Source: JBBDIO01 sp040880365
GTDB taxonomy: Bacteria > Chloroflexota > Anaerolineae > Caldilineales > Caldilineaceae
Length of the DNA stretch: 11,894 nt
Direction of reading: 5' to 3'
Assembly: GCA_040880365.1 (NCBI GenBank)
Contig: JBBDIO010000273.1
Coordinates: 1 to 11,894 of the forward strand
Shown: piece by piece, positions 1 to 6,360 of the stretch
Layout: every line of letters begins with the position of its first letter
Numbering within the stretch: position 1 is the first letter of the stretch
Notes under the pieces: generated by a model
What the model was told of the DNA's origin: nothing
The model's database searches: none
What the model saw: only the letters and a program-made list of their open reading frames with translations
Made by a program: the position numbers and the translations under genes

Positions 1-2061
1 CACCCGCGCCCGGTCGTGATAGGTGAGCGGGGCATCGCAGCGGCGACACTTTTCGACATAGCCACAGTTGCGACACATGACAAACGTGCTGCTGCCGCGC
101 CGATTGAGAAAGAGAATGGCTTGTTCGCCCGCTTCCAGTGTCGCCTGCAATTCGCCCTGCAAGGCCCGGCTGAGGATGCTGCGATTGCCCGCGCGCAATT
201 CCTGGCGCATGTCGATCACTTCCACCGGCGGCAGTTCGATGAAACGCGGTTCCGCGTCTGCCTGTTCGCCCACACTGTCGCTTGTCTGGGTGCTCTCAAC
301 TGGGCCAGGTGGCGGGGGTGCATGATCGTGCGTACCCATCACACGCCGGGGCATTTCCAGCAATGTCATCTCGCCGCGGCGCACCGCGGCATAAGCCTCC
401 AGGCTGGGCGTCGCGCTGCCCATCACCAGCACACTGCCGGTCAGCTCTGCCATACGCGCGGCGACCGTGCGCGCATCGAAAAAAACATTCGACCCGCCCC
501 ACTGATCCGCATCCTGTTTATAGCTGGATTCGTGCTCCTCATCCACAATGATCAGCCCCAACCGGGGCAGCGGCGCAAAGAGTGCGCTGCGCGGGCCGAC
601 CACTATATCAAATTCGCCCTGCCCCACGGCGCGCCATACGTCATAGCGTTCGCCCACCGACAGGCTGGAATGAATCACCGTTACCCGCCCCGGAAAACGT
701 CCACTGAAGCGGGCAATGGTTTGCGGCGTCAGCGCAATTTCGGGCACCAGCACAATTGCCTGACGCCCCTGGGCCAGCGTGGTTGCCAGCGCGCGCAGAT
801 AGATCTCCGTCTTGCCGCTGCCCGTGACGCCATGCAGCAAAAAGCGCCCACCGTGCCCGCTAGCCTGCTCGTCCGTATCCCCACCGGCAACCGCATCGGG
901 ATCAACCGCGTCAGCCGCATCAACCACATCACCGGCAGCGGGCGCGGGGACAGCGTCGCAGTCGCCAAACCCGGCGCGCGCCAGTTTGGCCCACACCGCC
1001 GCCTGCTCGGCTGTGAGCGTAGGCGCATAGGTCTGGGCATAGGTGCGCCCGGCCAGCGGATCGCGAAAGCGCACACGCTCATCCAGCCGCACCAGACCCC
1101 AGGCCGCAAACCGTCGCAACGTCGCCAAATCCGTATCGACCGCGCGATAGAGATCACTCTGCCAGATCGGCGCGGTCTGCGCGGCCAAAATCTGCGCCAG
1201 AGGTTCAAAGCGCACCACGCCCAGCTCGGCATAATAGCGGGTGCGCAGATCCGCGGGCGTCAGCCCACAGATCAGCCGATCCCCCTCCTGTGTCAACACG
1301 CCCTGCTCCACCAGCGTATCCAGCGGTGCGCGCGATTTTACCCCGCCCACAGCCAGCAATTCGTCCGTCGTAGATGCCGCTGCGCCCTGTTCCAAAAACC
1401 ATGCCAGAATTTTGGCGCGCGCCGTCACACGCGCCGTCGCGCGCAGCCCCGAAGCGATCTGTGCCGCCACATCCTCCCGGCTGCCCAGCCAGGTAATCTG
1501 CAACTCGCGTTTGGCGCGCACCGACTGGCTGTCTTCATCCTTTTGCAAAAGGCGAGGCGGCAACAGCAGACGCACGGCTTCGGAAAGCGGCGCAACATAG
1601 TAATGCGCCAGCCAGCGCGCCAATGCCAGCTGCATGGCCGATAGTACCGGCTGCGGGCGCGCCAGGCGGATGACTGCCTTGGTCGCAGTGGGCGCAGATT
1701 CGGCATAGCCCAGCACGATCCCCTGCAAACGTTGCCGGCCAAACGGCACCCACACCAAATGCCCCGGCTCTACCACAGTCTCCAACTCTACCGGCAGATG
1801 ATAGTGAAATGTGCGATAGGGCAGTTCGTCCTGCGTGCCACTGGCGTTGGGCGCGGCACCGCTATGCGGCGCGTCGTTATTGTCAGTGCCCGAATCAAAG
1901 TCGGCTTCGGGGGGCGGAGGCGCGGCATGGCGTTTGGCAAACGAGCGGCGAATGGGCACATTCACCACCACTTCTACCAGGCGCGACGCAATACCCGCGC
2001 GCGCAACAGGCGCGGGTGCAGTCGGGTCTGGCGCGGGCATATCAGCGTCGAAAGGGTTCAT
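1..2061 (-). CDS. priA: Primosomal replication-restart helicase PriA (partial, C-terminus outside the window)
   Basis: PriA is a 3'-to-5' DNA helicase that recognises stalled or broken forks and reloads the replisome. The frame opens at ATG 2059-2061 and stays open for 687 codons to base 1; an in-frame TAG lies just upstream at 2083-2085, so this is the first ATG. Visible parts: 3'-DNA-binding domain (about 26-120, with VEVVVNVPIRRSF and VWVPFGRQRLQGIVLGY), winged-helix region (about 215-345), Walker A GVTGSGKT at 411-418, DEEH Walker B at 507-510, MGSATPS motif III, LFLNRRG, and the first half of the zinc-binding region with Cys 663, 666, 672 and 675 in the C-x2-C-x5-C-x2-C spacing of E. coli PriA. 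The remaining cysteines and the C-terminal domain are missing. Three low-complexity inserts (about 42-80, 364-404 and 576-606) make it longer than usual. It follows the 916-residue gene by 79 bp and is probably cotranscribed. The RBS is weak. Confidence 0.96.
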   Translation of the reverse strand, partial: MNPFDADMPAPDPTAPAPVARAGIASRLVEVVVNVPIRRSFAKRHAAPPPPEADFDSGTDNNDAPHSGAAPNASGTQDELPYRTFHYHLPVELETVVEPGHLVWVPFGRQRLQGIVLGYAESAPTATKAVIRLARPQPVLSAMQLALARWLAHYYVAPLSEAVRLLLPPRLLQKDEDSQSVRAKRELQITWLGSREDVAAQIASGLRATARVTARAKILAWFLEQGAAASTTDELLAVGGVKSRAPLDTLVEQGVLTQEGDRLICGLTPADLRTRYYAELGVVRFEPLAQILAAQTAPIWQSDLYRAVDTDLATLRRFAAWGLVRLDERVRFRDPLAGRTYAQTYAPTLTAEQAAVWAKLARAGFGDCDAVPAPAAGDVVDAADAVDPDAVAGGDTDEQASGHGGRFLLHGVTGSGKTEIYLRALATTLAQGRQAIVLVPEIALTPQTIARFSGRFPGRVTVIHSSLSVGERYDVWRAVGQGEFDIVVGPRSALFAPLPRLGLIIVDEEHESSYKQDADQWGGSNVFFDARTVAARMAELTGSVLVMGSATPSLEAYAAVRRGEMTLLEMPRRVMGTHDHAPPPPGPVESTQTSDSVGEQADAEPRFIELPPVEVIDMRQELRAGNRSILSRALQGELQATLEAGEQAILFLNRRGSSTFVMCRNCGYVEKCRRCDAPLTYHDRARV

Positions 2062-2108
2062 AGTCTGCGCGAGAATTTTCCGCTAAGTGGCAGCCTGCGG
2101 CGCGCAAG

Positions 2109-2135
2109 GTGTGGCGCACAGAGCGTGTGGCGCAC
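2109..2135. repeat. Two copies of an 11-bp direct repeat next to a stop codon
   Basis: GTGTGGCGCAC occurs at 2109-2119 and again at 2125-2135, a period of 16 bp. The pair lies in the 79-bp gap between the 916-residue gene (stop codon 2141-2143, minus strand) and priA, directly downstream of that stop. A short inverted repeat GGCGC-GT-GCGCC (2129-2140) overlaps it but has no T-tract, so it is not a convincing terminator. Confidence 0.7.
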
Positions 2136-2140
2136 GCGCC

Positions 2141-4891
2141 CTATTCCCGTGTGCCGTAGAGCGATTCCTGGTTGAAGCCAAAGGCAAAGGCACACAGCGC
2201 GGCAATTGAGGCCGCAATCACATTCAGCGACGGGTCCAACCCAATCAGGGAATAGAGCAGGCCAAAGGGCAGATAGATGAGCGCCCCCGCCAGCAGACCA
2301 AATACGGGCAGAATCAGACCGCGCAGACCATATTTGCGATCCACAAAGCCGTAGGGCCGCCGCGAATGACGCATGAGTGTGAGCAAGGCGCCAATGGAGC
2401 CGCCCAGCGCACCGGCAAAAACGCTGCCCGCCAAGGCAGCCGCATTTTGCAAAACAAAGCCCGAATAATCCAGATTGAAGGTACCCGCCAACAGTGCATC
2501 AAATTCAAACTGAAAAACGTAGCGGGCCAACAGGCTAACCAGCGACAAAGCCAGCCATGCCCCCAAATATAGCTGCAAGCGTTCGCGATAGAGACCAGAG
2601 AGGCGATTGGCATGTTCCTGGCGTTGCACAATGCCCCGGCCCTGCTGGAGATAATATTCCACTTCTGCCGAACGCATGGGGTCATTCTCCAAAATGGTGT
2701 TGGCTTTTTCCAGCAGCCCCAACGCCCGTGCGCGATATTCGTGACCTTCGGGCAACATAATCGTGATCTGTTCGTGCAGCTCTGCCATCTGTTCGTGCAG
2801 CGCGTCTACACTGGTAGAACTCATGCGCGGCAAGAGCGTAGAGCGAGATTTGCTCTTCGCAACCGACATGGCCCCCGCACGTGCACCGGCACTGCTCAAA
2901 TCCTGGGCAATCCGTGGATCCCGATCATAGCCTGCCAGTTCGAAATCATAGAGACTCTCGGCGCCGCTTACCTCGGGCGCGACCTGTTTGGCGACGCCAC
3001 TCACATCCTGCCAATTCCACTTTTCCCGGGCCTGGCTGATCCAGCTTTGGTCTTCGGCTTCCGGACGCGTTTCGGGCGCAGAATCGAAATTCAGATCGTC
3101 GAGATCGGCTGACCGCGTGCGCCCATCATGCATACGGTCATCATTGGGGCGATCAACCCGCGCATCGGAATAGGAGGCCGCAGCGCGATCCGAGGCGCGA
3201 TCTGGGTTGCGTTCGACAGGACGGCTCGTGAATCCCCTGCCCGATGTGGACCCCGCAGCAAAACTGGCCAGACTATCATCATCTGCATTTTGCGGCGCAG
3301 ACCCCGGCGTGGCGCGCAAAGGCTGATCGGGACGACGCTCGGCGCTACTCATTCGTTCTTCGCGATCCACGCGCTGGCGTTCGTAATAAACCTGCGACGT
3401 GTCCTTGGGTTCGCCGCCACGGCGGTTCGACCGCCTGCCACCAGCCTCGGTGTCAAAATCGGCATCAAAATCGGCTGTGTTACCGTTCTCTGCGGCCTCA
3501 TCGTCGCCAGTATAACCATAGCGGCGCGACAGATAATCGGCGTCGCTCACTTTGGAACGCAGGAGAGAATCCGACTCGGTTTCCGGTGCGCGGCGCGGTG
3601 GAATATCGGCCCAGCCGGTGCTGCCGTTGTGGGGAGGTGTAGCATCCGAACGCGTAGCCTGCTCATGTGAGCTATCTACGGAAGAACGCTCAGCGGATGC
3701 ACTGTCAAAGTACGCGTCACCCGTCCGGTCCCCCGCTTCTCTCCCAAACCGATAGGCAGAAGAATCTGCGCCAGAATCTGGCGCAGATTCTGGCGCAGAT
3801 TCGGCATCGCGCCCTCGATTTGCTGCCGAAGTCTGCGGGGCGCGTTCCCAGCCTGTGCGCTCGCGTTCATCGCGCACTCTGGCATCGCGGGCATAGGGGC
3901 TATCCGTGGGCGGCGTATCGTCGCGCCCATCTGTGCTTCCCGCTGTGCGTCCATCTGTGCCTCGGCGGCCTGGTGCGTCGGGTTCAGGATCCAGCGGCGG
4001 ACGCTGGGCAGAGTCGAGCGTCGTACCCTTTGCCTGCCGCGGGTTTTCTTCATACGCATCAAAGAAAATATCGAAATCCTGGTCGCCCCGCGCATCTGCC
4101 CGCGTATCTGATCGTGCGGCAGACCCGGTGGAGGAGGATGAAGACCCTACCCCAGATTGCTCCGGTTTCACAGAATCAGAGTCACCAGCCGACTGTCCGG
4201 TTGATTGTCCAGTTGACTGGGCGTAATCCCCCCCATTGTAATCACCAGAATGCGTCCCGTTGTGCGGATCGTAATGATCCGAATGGGAGCCAGATGGGCG
4301 GCCCCAATCTACCCGATTCCAATCCGAATGTCCCCACTCGGCATCGGGGGCGGGCGCATCGGAGGCGGGGGCAGAGGACGGGCTACTGTGTCCAGTGGGC
4401 GGTCTATTGGGTTGTTCAGTGGATTCCCTGGGCGATGTGGATTCGTGTGCGTATCCGTTTTGCCCATTCTGTCCACCGCTATATTGATGGCCGTTTTCGC
4501 CGCGCCCAGTAGACGGTGTAGATCCGTCTTCCCCACGGTAAAAATCTGCAGAGTGAGAATCTGCACGGTGAGAATCTACAGAGTGAGAATCTGCAGGATA
4601 TGCGCGTCCATTGGGCAAATTATGTCCGGTCGGGTGAATAGGCGCAGCATCCGGGGCCGAATCGGGAGCAGCGTCCGCCGCGGTGCGTGTGGCAGGGCGT
4701 CCATCCAAATCGGCAGCCGACACATCTACACCCCCCAACATCATCTCATCTAAAAGCTGATCCGCGCGCCATCGCAACAGATCCGCCTGATCATCTACCG
4801 GGCGTTCACTGGTCTGGTTCGACGGGGGGTAAGTCTGATTATCGCCCTGGCTATTGCGTCGACGGGGAGTTCGTTCCGGGTCAACCGTCAT
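2141..4891 (-). CDS. Large disordered protein with coiled coil and C-terminal membrane block, function unknown
   Basis: I do not recognise a family. The 916-residue product has three visible parts. Residues 1 to about 650 are dominated by Ser, Asp, Gly, Arg, Pro and Gln and look disordered; a short possible helix lies at about 33-52. Residues about 685-770 look helical and coiled-coil-like (DALHEQMAELHEQ, then LLEKANTILE). The last 145 residues hold hydrophobic segments at about 772-793, 816-840, 856-883 and 890-906, with basic residues (MRHSRRPYG, DRKYGLRG) between the second and third. No signal peptide is seen, so the head is probably cytoplasmic and tethered to the membrane by its tail. 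The start ATG (4889-4891) has a strong Shine-Dalgarno GGAGGG three bases upstream. Internal repeats include A/V-D-S-H-S/R at 100-116 and a S-T-G-Q run. It is divergent from rpmH and upstream of priA. A scaffold or envelope role is possible but unproven. Confidence 0.85.
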   Translation of the reverse strand: MTVDPERTPRRRNSQGDNQTYPPSNQTSERPVDDQADLLRWRADQLLDEMMLGGVDVSAADLDGRPATRTAADAAPDSAPDAAPIHPTGHNLPNGRAYPADSHSVDSHRADSHSADFYRGEDGSTPSTGRGENGHQYSGGQNGQNGYAHESTSPRESTEQPNRPPTGHSSPSSAPASDAPAPDAEWGHSDWNRVDWGRPSGSHSDHYDPHNGTHSGDYNGGDYAQSTGQSTGQSAGDSDSVKPEQSGVGSSSSSTGSAARSDTRADARGDQDFDIFFDAYEENPRQAKGTTLDSAQRPPLDPEPDAPGRRGTDGRTAGSTDGRDDTPPTDSPYARDARVRDERERTGWERAPQTSAANRGRDAESAPESAPDSGADSSAYRFGREAGDRTGDAYFDSASAERSSVDSSHEQATRSDATPPHNGSTGWADIPPRRAPETESDSLLRSKVSDADYLSRRYGYTGDDEAAENGNTADFDADFDTEAGGRRSNRRGGEPKDTSQVYYERQRVDREERMSSAERRPDQPLRATPGSAPQNADDDSLASFAAGSTSGRGFTSRPVERNPDRASDRAAASYSDARVDRPNDDRMHDGRTRSADLDDLNFDSAPETRPEAEDQSWISQAREKWNWQDVSGVAKQVAPEVSGAESLYDFELAGYDRDPRIAQDLSSAGARAGAMSVAKSKSRSTLLPRMSSTSVDALHEQMAELHEQITIMLPEGHEYRARALGLLEKANTILENDPMRSAEVEYYLQQGRGIVQRQEHANRLSGLYRERLQLYLGAWLALSLVSLLARYVFQFEFDALLAGTFNLDYSGFVLQNAAALAGSVFAGALGGSIGALLTLMRHSRRPYGFVDRKYGLRGLILPVFGLLAGALIYLPFGLLYSLIGLDPSLNVIAASIAALCAFAFGFNQESLYGTRE
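3762..3802. repeat. Perfect 19-bp inverted repeat with 3-bp spacer inside a coding region
   Basis: The arms GAATCTGCGCCAGAATCTG (3762-3780) and CAGATTCTGGCGCAGATTC (3784-3802) are exact reverse complements, separated by GCG. They are built from repeats of a CAGATTCTGGCG-like unit and its complement. On the minus strand they encode Ser/Ala/Asp/Glu/Pro-rich residues at about 364-377 of the 916-residue protein. The RNA could form a stem of up to 19 bp. No T-tract follows, so it is not a standard terminator. Confidence 0.9.
4188..4221. repeat. 12-bp imperfect tandem repeat coding for S-T-G-Q units
   Basis: GACTGTCCGGTT, GATTGTCCAGTT and a partial GACTGGGCG follow one another with a 12-bp period (boundaries approximate). 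On the minus strand they encode QSTGQSTGQSAG in the disordered head of the 916-residue protein. This looks like slippage-derived expansion. Confidence 0.65.
4544..4603. repeat. 15-bp tandem repeat, about four copies, coding for A/V-D-S-H-S/R
   Basis: Units ATCTGCAGAGTGAGA (4544-4558), ATCTGCACGGTGAGA (4559-4573) and ATCTACAGAGTGAGA (4574-4588) are followed by a fourth, diverged unit from 4589. Read on the minus strand they encode ADSHSVDSHRADSHSAD at residues 100-116 of the 916-residue protein. The period is a multiple of three, so copy number can change without a frameshift. Confidence 0.9.
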
Positions 4892-4928
4892 TGTCCCTCC
4901 ACAGAAGAAAAAACATTACTTACTTTCC

Positions 4929-4957
4929 ATAATATCATGCTATCTTACATCTACCAA
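4929..4957 (-). promoter_or_regulatory. Candidate sigma-70-type promoter for the 916-residue gene and priA
   Basis: On the minus strand, a -35 element TTGGTA (4952-4957) and a -10 element TATTAT (4929-4934, 5 of 6 to consensus) are 17 bp apart. The predicted start of transcription near 4922 leaves a leader of about 30 nt before the strong Shine-Dalgarno sequence GGAGGG (4895-4900) and the ATG at 4891. This is pattern-based only. Confidence 0.5.
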
Positions 4958-5078
4958 GCAAGTATCATACCGTTGGGGTGCGCGGATCGCCAAGTAGCGC
5001 ACAACACATTATGATAGACACTTATCCGCGCTTGCCAGCGTGATATCCTGCATATCGACACCGAAACCGGAGCTGACA

Positions 5079-5126
5079 GGAATCACTGCGGGAATTAATG
5101 CGAGAATTAATGCGGCAATCAACAGC
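5079..5126. repeat. 12-bp iteron-like tandem repeat upstream of rpmH
   Basis: Three in-phase units, GGAATCACTGCG (5079-5090), GGAATTAATGCG (5091-5102) and AGAATTAATGCG (5103-5114), are followed by a decayed unit GCAATCAACAGC (5115-5126). The array ends about 19 bp before the -35 element of the rpmH promoter, where an activator or repressor could bind. A simple slippage product is equally possible. Confidence 0.75.
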
Positions 5127-5144
5127 CGGAAACCTCGTCAGAAT

Positions 5145-5174
5145 TTGACAGCGATTGGCGGCACGCCGTATACT
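5145..5174 (+). promoter_or_regulatory. Strong sigma-70-type promoter for rpmH-rnpA-yidD-yidC
   Basis: A perfect -35 TTGACA (5145-5150) and a -10 TATACT (5169-5174, 5 of 6) are separated by 18 bp. Transcription would start near 5181, giving a leader of about 110 nt before the rpmH ATG. It is the best promoter match in the window and fits the high expression expected for a ribosomal protein gene. Confidence 0.8.
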
Positions 5175-5208
5175 AAACGTTTGAATCTTAGAGTTTAGGT
5201 CCTCATCT

Positions 5209-5274
5209 ATGGGGAATTGGCTTAAAATAATTCGACTCACACTGTTCACACTGAGCGATTACGGCAAGCAATGA
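5209..5274 (+). CDS. Possible 21-codon leader ORF in the rpmH 5' UTR
   Basis: ATG 5209-5211 opens a short frame, MGNWLKIIRLTLFTLSDYGK then Q, that stops at TGA 5272-5274, 18 nt before the rpmH ATG. An AGG (5197-5199) lies 9 nt upstream as a weak ribosome-binding site. It falls wholly inside the predicted rpmH leader transcript and ends just before the rpmH AGGAG, a layout that would allow translational coupling. No family is recognised, and a chance ORF of this length is common. Confidence 0.2.
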   Translation: MGNWLKIIRLTLFTLSDYGKQ

Positions 5275-5292
5275 TAAATACAGGAGAAAGTC

Positions 5293-5460
5293 ATGCCGAA
5301 GCGAACTTGGCAGCCAAAGGTACGTAAACGCCTGCGCACCCACGGTTTTCGAAAACGAATGCAAAGCCCCGGTGGGCGCAACGTCTTAAAGCGTCGTCGC
5401 CTGCGCGGTCGCGCCGTGTTGACAGTGAAGATGAGCGAACGCAAGTCGATTATTGACTAA
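5293..5460 (+). CDS. rpmH: 50S ribosomal protein L34
   Basis: L34 is a small, very basic protein of the large ribosomal subunit that contacts 23S rRNA. The 55-residue product has the family's order of motifs: MPKRTWQPK at the N-terminus, RTHGFRKRM at 15-23, then GGRNVLKRRRLRGRAVLTV at 27-45. Bacterial L34 is usually 44-47 residues, so the last ten (KMSERKSIID) are an extension. The ATG at 5293 is preceded by AGGAG (5282-5286) at a 6-nt spacing, and the strong promoter at 5145-5174 drives it. It is the first gene of the rpmH-rnpA-yidD-yidC-jag block, with 141 bp to rnpA. It is short and easily missed, but its identity is clear. Confidence 0.97.
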   Translation: MPKRTWQPKVRKRLRTHGFRKRMQSPGGRNVLKRRRLRGRAVLTVKMSERKSIID

Positions 5461-5558
5461 AACTACTGGCAACGATTGGCCAAACGCGTCTATCGACTCT
5501 GCATAAGATTGCCGCATGAATTTGCTGCAGAATACCGAAAAACAAGGTGGCTCTACCA

Positions 5559-5611
5559 CTAGGTGATAGGCTGGGTGATAGCGTGAAACACCAGTGCTAG
5601 CGTGAAACGAC
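5559..5611. repeat. Short direct repeats directly before and across the rnpA start
   Basis: Two overlapping repeat sets are seen. CTAGGTGATAGG (5559-5570) is followed by CTGGGTGATAGC (5571-5582). TAGCGTGAAAC then occurs twice with a 19-bp period, at 5579-5589 and 5598-5608, and the second copy contains the rnpA GTG start. The first GTG (5583) opens only GTG-AAA-CAC-CAG-TGC-TAG, which ends one base before the real start. Confidence 0.75.
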
Positions 5612-6360
5612 TGTATCGGGTACGCGAAAACAAGCGATTCCAGGAAATTCGGCGCAGCGGACGTTCATATACGAATGAGCTGCTGGTGCTTTGTGCATTG
5701 CCAAATTGTCTGCCCTACAGTCGTTTTGGCTTTTCGGTCAGCAGCCGCATCGGTAATGCTGTCACGCGCAATCGCATCAAGCGTCGCCTGCGCGAGGCAG
5801 TTCGCTTGCAGATGGATGAGCTTGCCACGGGTTGGGATGTCGTATTTATCGCCCGCAATCCAATCCGTGCGGCAGACTATCACGCTATGGAAGCCGCGTG
5901 CGCCTGCCTGCGGCGGCGGGCGGATTTGTTCACCGTTGTCGATGGCGTTTGCACGACCGATGCACCCGCGACGGATTCATCCGCGACGCAGGCGGGCGAT
6001 ACCAATGCGAAAGCCAGCAAGTCGCCGGCGCGTCGCCCGCAGCAACGCAAACGCGTAGCGAATCATGCGTCTTCTAGCCCAGAACGGGCGAGTAAAAACG
6101 GGCTGAATGCCGGGCGGGTGACCGTGCCACAGTCGACACAACCGCGCGACGGGCAAGCCGGTAAGCCGGGGAAATCGCAGTCGTCGCAATCTCAGGCAGC
6201 GGCAAAACCGGGTTTGATGGTAGAATCATCAGAGCCGGATCATGCCGCGGAAATGGTTGGCGGCAAAAGTAATCTGCAGCAGGCAGCCCAGGCTGAACCT
6301 GCACTTTTGGATATTCACGTGGATACATACCAGGTGGATAGAACAATATGCAAACCATAG
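5602..6360 (+). CDS. rnpA: RNase P protein component with a long C-terminal tail
   Basis: RnpA binds RNase P RNA and helps it cleave the 5' leader from precursor tRNA. Residues 1 to about 111 are a complete family core: MKRLYRVRENKRFQEIRRSG, then FGFSVSSRIGNAV, the signature RNRIKRRLREA at 57-67, and GWDVVFIARNPIRAADY. The start is GTG 5602-5604; an in-frame TGA at 5584-5586 rules out a longer form. There is no good Shine-Dalgarno sequence close by, which is unusual. The protein should end near residue 115, but the frame continues for about 140 residues rich in Ala, Ser, Gln, Lys and Pro with no recognisable domain, ending in the yidD start region. The last 13 bases overlap yidD, which points to translational coupling. 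The core is certain; what the tail does is unknown. Confidence 0.95.
   Translation: MKRLYRVRENKRFQEIRRSGRSYTNELLVLCALPNCLPYSRFGFSVSSRIGNAVTRNRIKRRLREAVRLQMDELATGWDVVFIARNPIRAADYHAMEAACACLRRRADLFTVVDGVCTTDAPATDSSATQAGDTNAKASKSPARRPQQRKRVANHASSSPERASKNGLNAGRVTVPQSTQPRDGQAGKPGKSQSSQSQAAAKPGLMVESSEPDHAAEMVGGKSNLQQAAQAEPALLDIHVDTYQVDRTICKP
6312..6325. promoter_or_regulatory. CACGTG-centred near-palindrome, weak parS-like candidate
   Basis: TATTCACGTGGATA has arms that pair at all but one position around the CACGTG core found in classical parS (TGTTTCACGTGAAACA). The flanks match parS poorly, and the site lies inside the 3' end of rnpA. It is listed because parA and parB are 3.6 kb away and ParB sites often lie near such blocks. 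Confidence 0.2.

Larger units (their letters stand above)
4892..5292. other. 401-bp divergent intergenic region between the 916-residue gene and rpmH
   Basis: This is the only long gap in the window. It holds an AT-rich stretch (about 4901-4970) with a minus-strand promoter, a small palindrome GTATCATAC (4962-4970), a 12-bp iteron-like tandem array (5079-5126), a strong plus-strand promoter (5145-5174), a possible 21-codon leader ORF (5209-5274) and the rpmH ribosome-binding site (AGGAG 5282-5286). No exact DnaA box TTATNCACA was found; the nearest are TTATCCGCG (5022-5030) and CTGTTCACA, each with two mismatches. Confidence 0.7.

Noticed and set aside
16..1644. 542-codon open frame on the plus strand
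   Set aside because: It lies opposite priA, whose minus-strand frame carries clear helicase and zinc motifs. The plus-strand product is rich in Arg, His and Gln with no domain, as expected of an antisense frame in GC-rich DNA.
2129..2140. GGCGC-GT-GCGCC as a terminator after the 916-residue gene
   Set aside because: The stem is short, the loop has only two bases and no T-tract follows on the minus strand; priA is probably cotranscribed.
3667..4512. 281-codon open frame on the plus strand
   Set aside because: It is antisense to the 916-residue gene, which has the better promoter and ribosome-binding site and a membrane domain with clear hydrophobic periodicity. The plus-strand product looks random and Arg/His-rich.
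4892..5292. oriC in the region upstream of rpmH
   Set aside because: No exact DnaA box was found, only two 7-of-9 matches, and dnaA is not in the window. The iteron-like repeat alone is not enough to call an origin.
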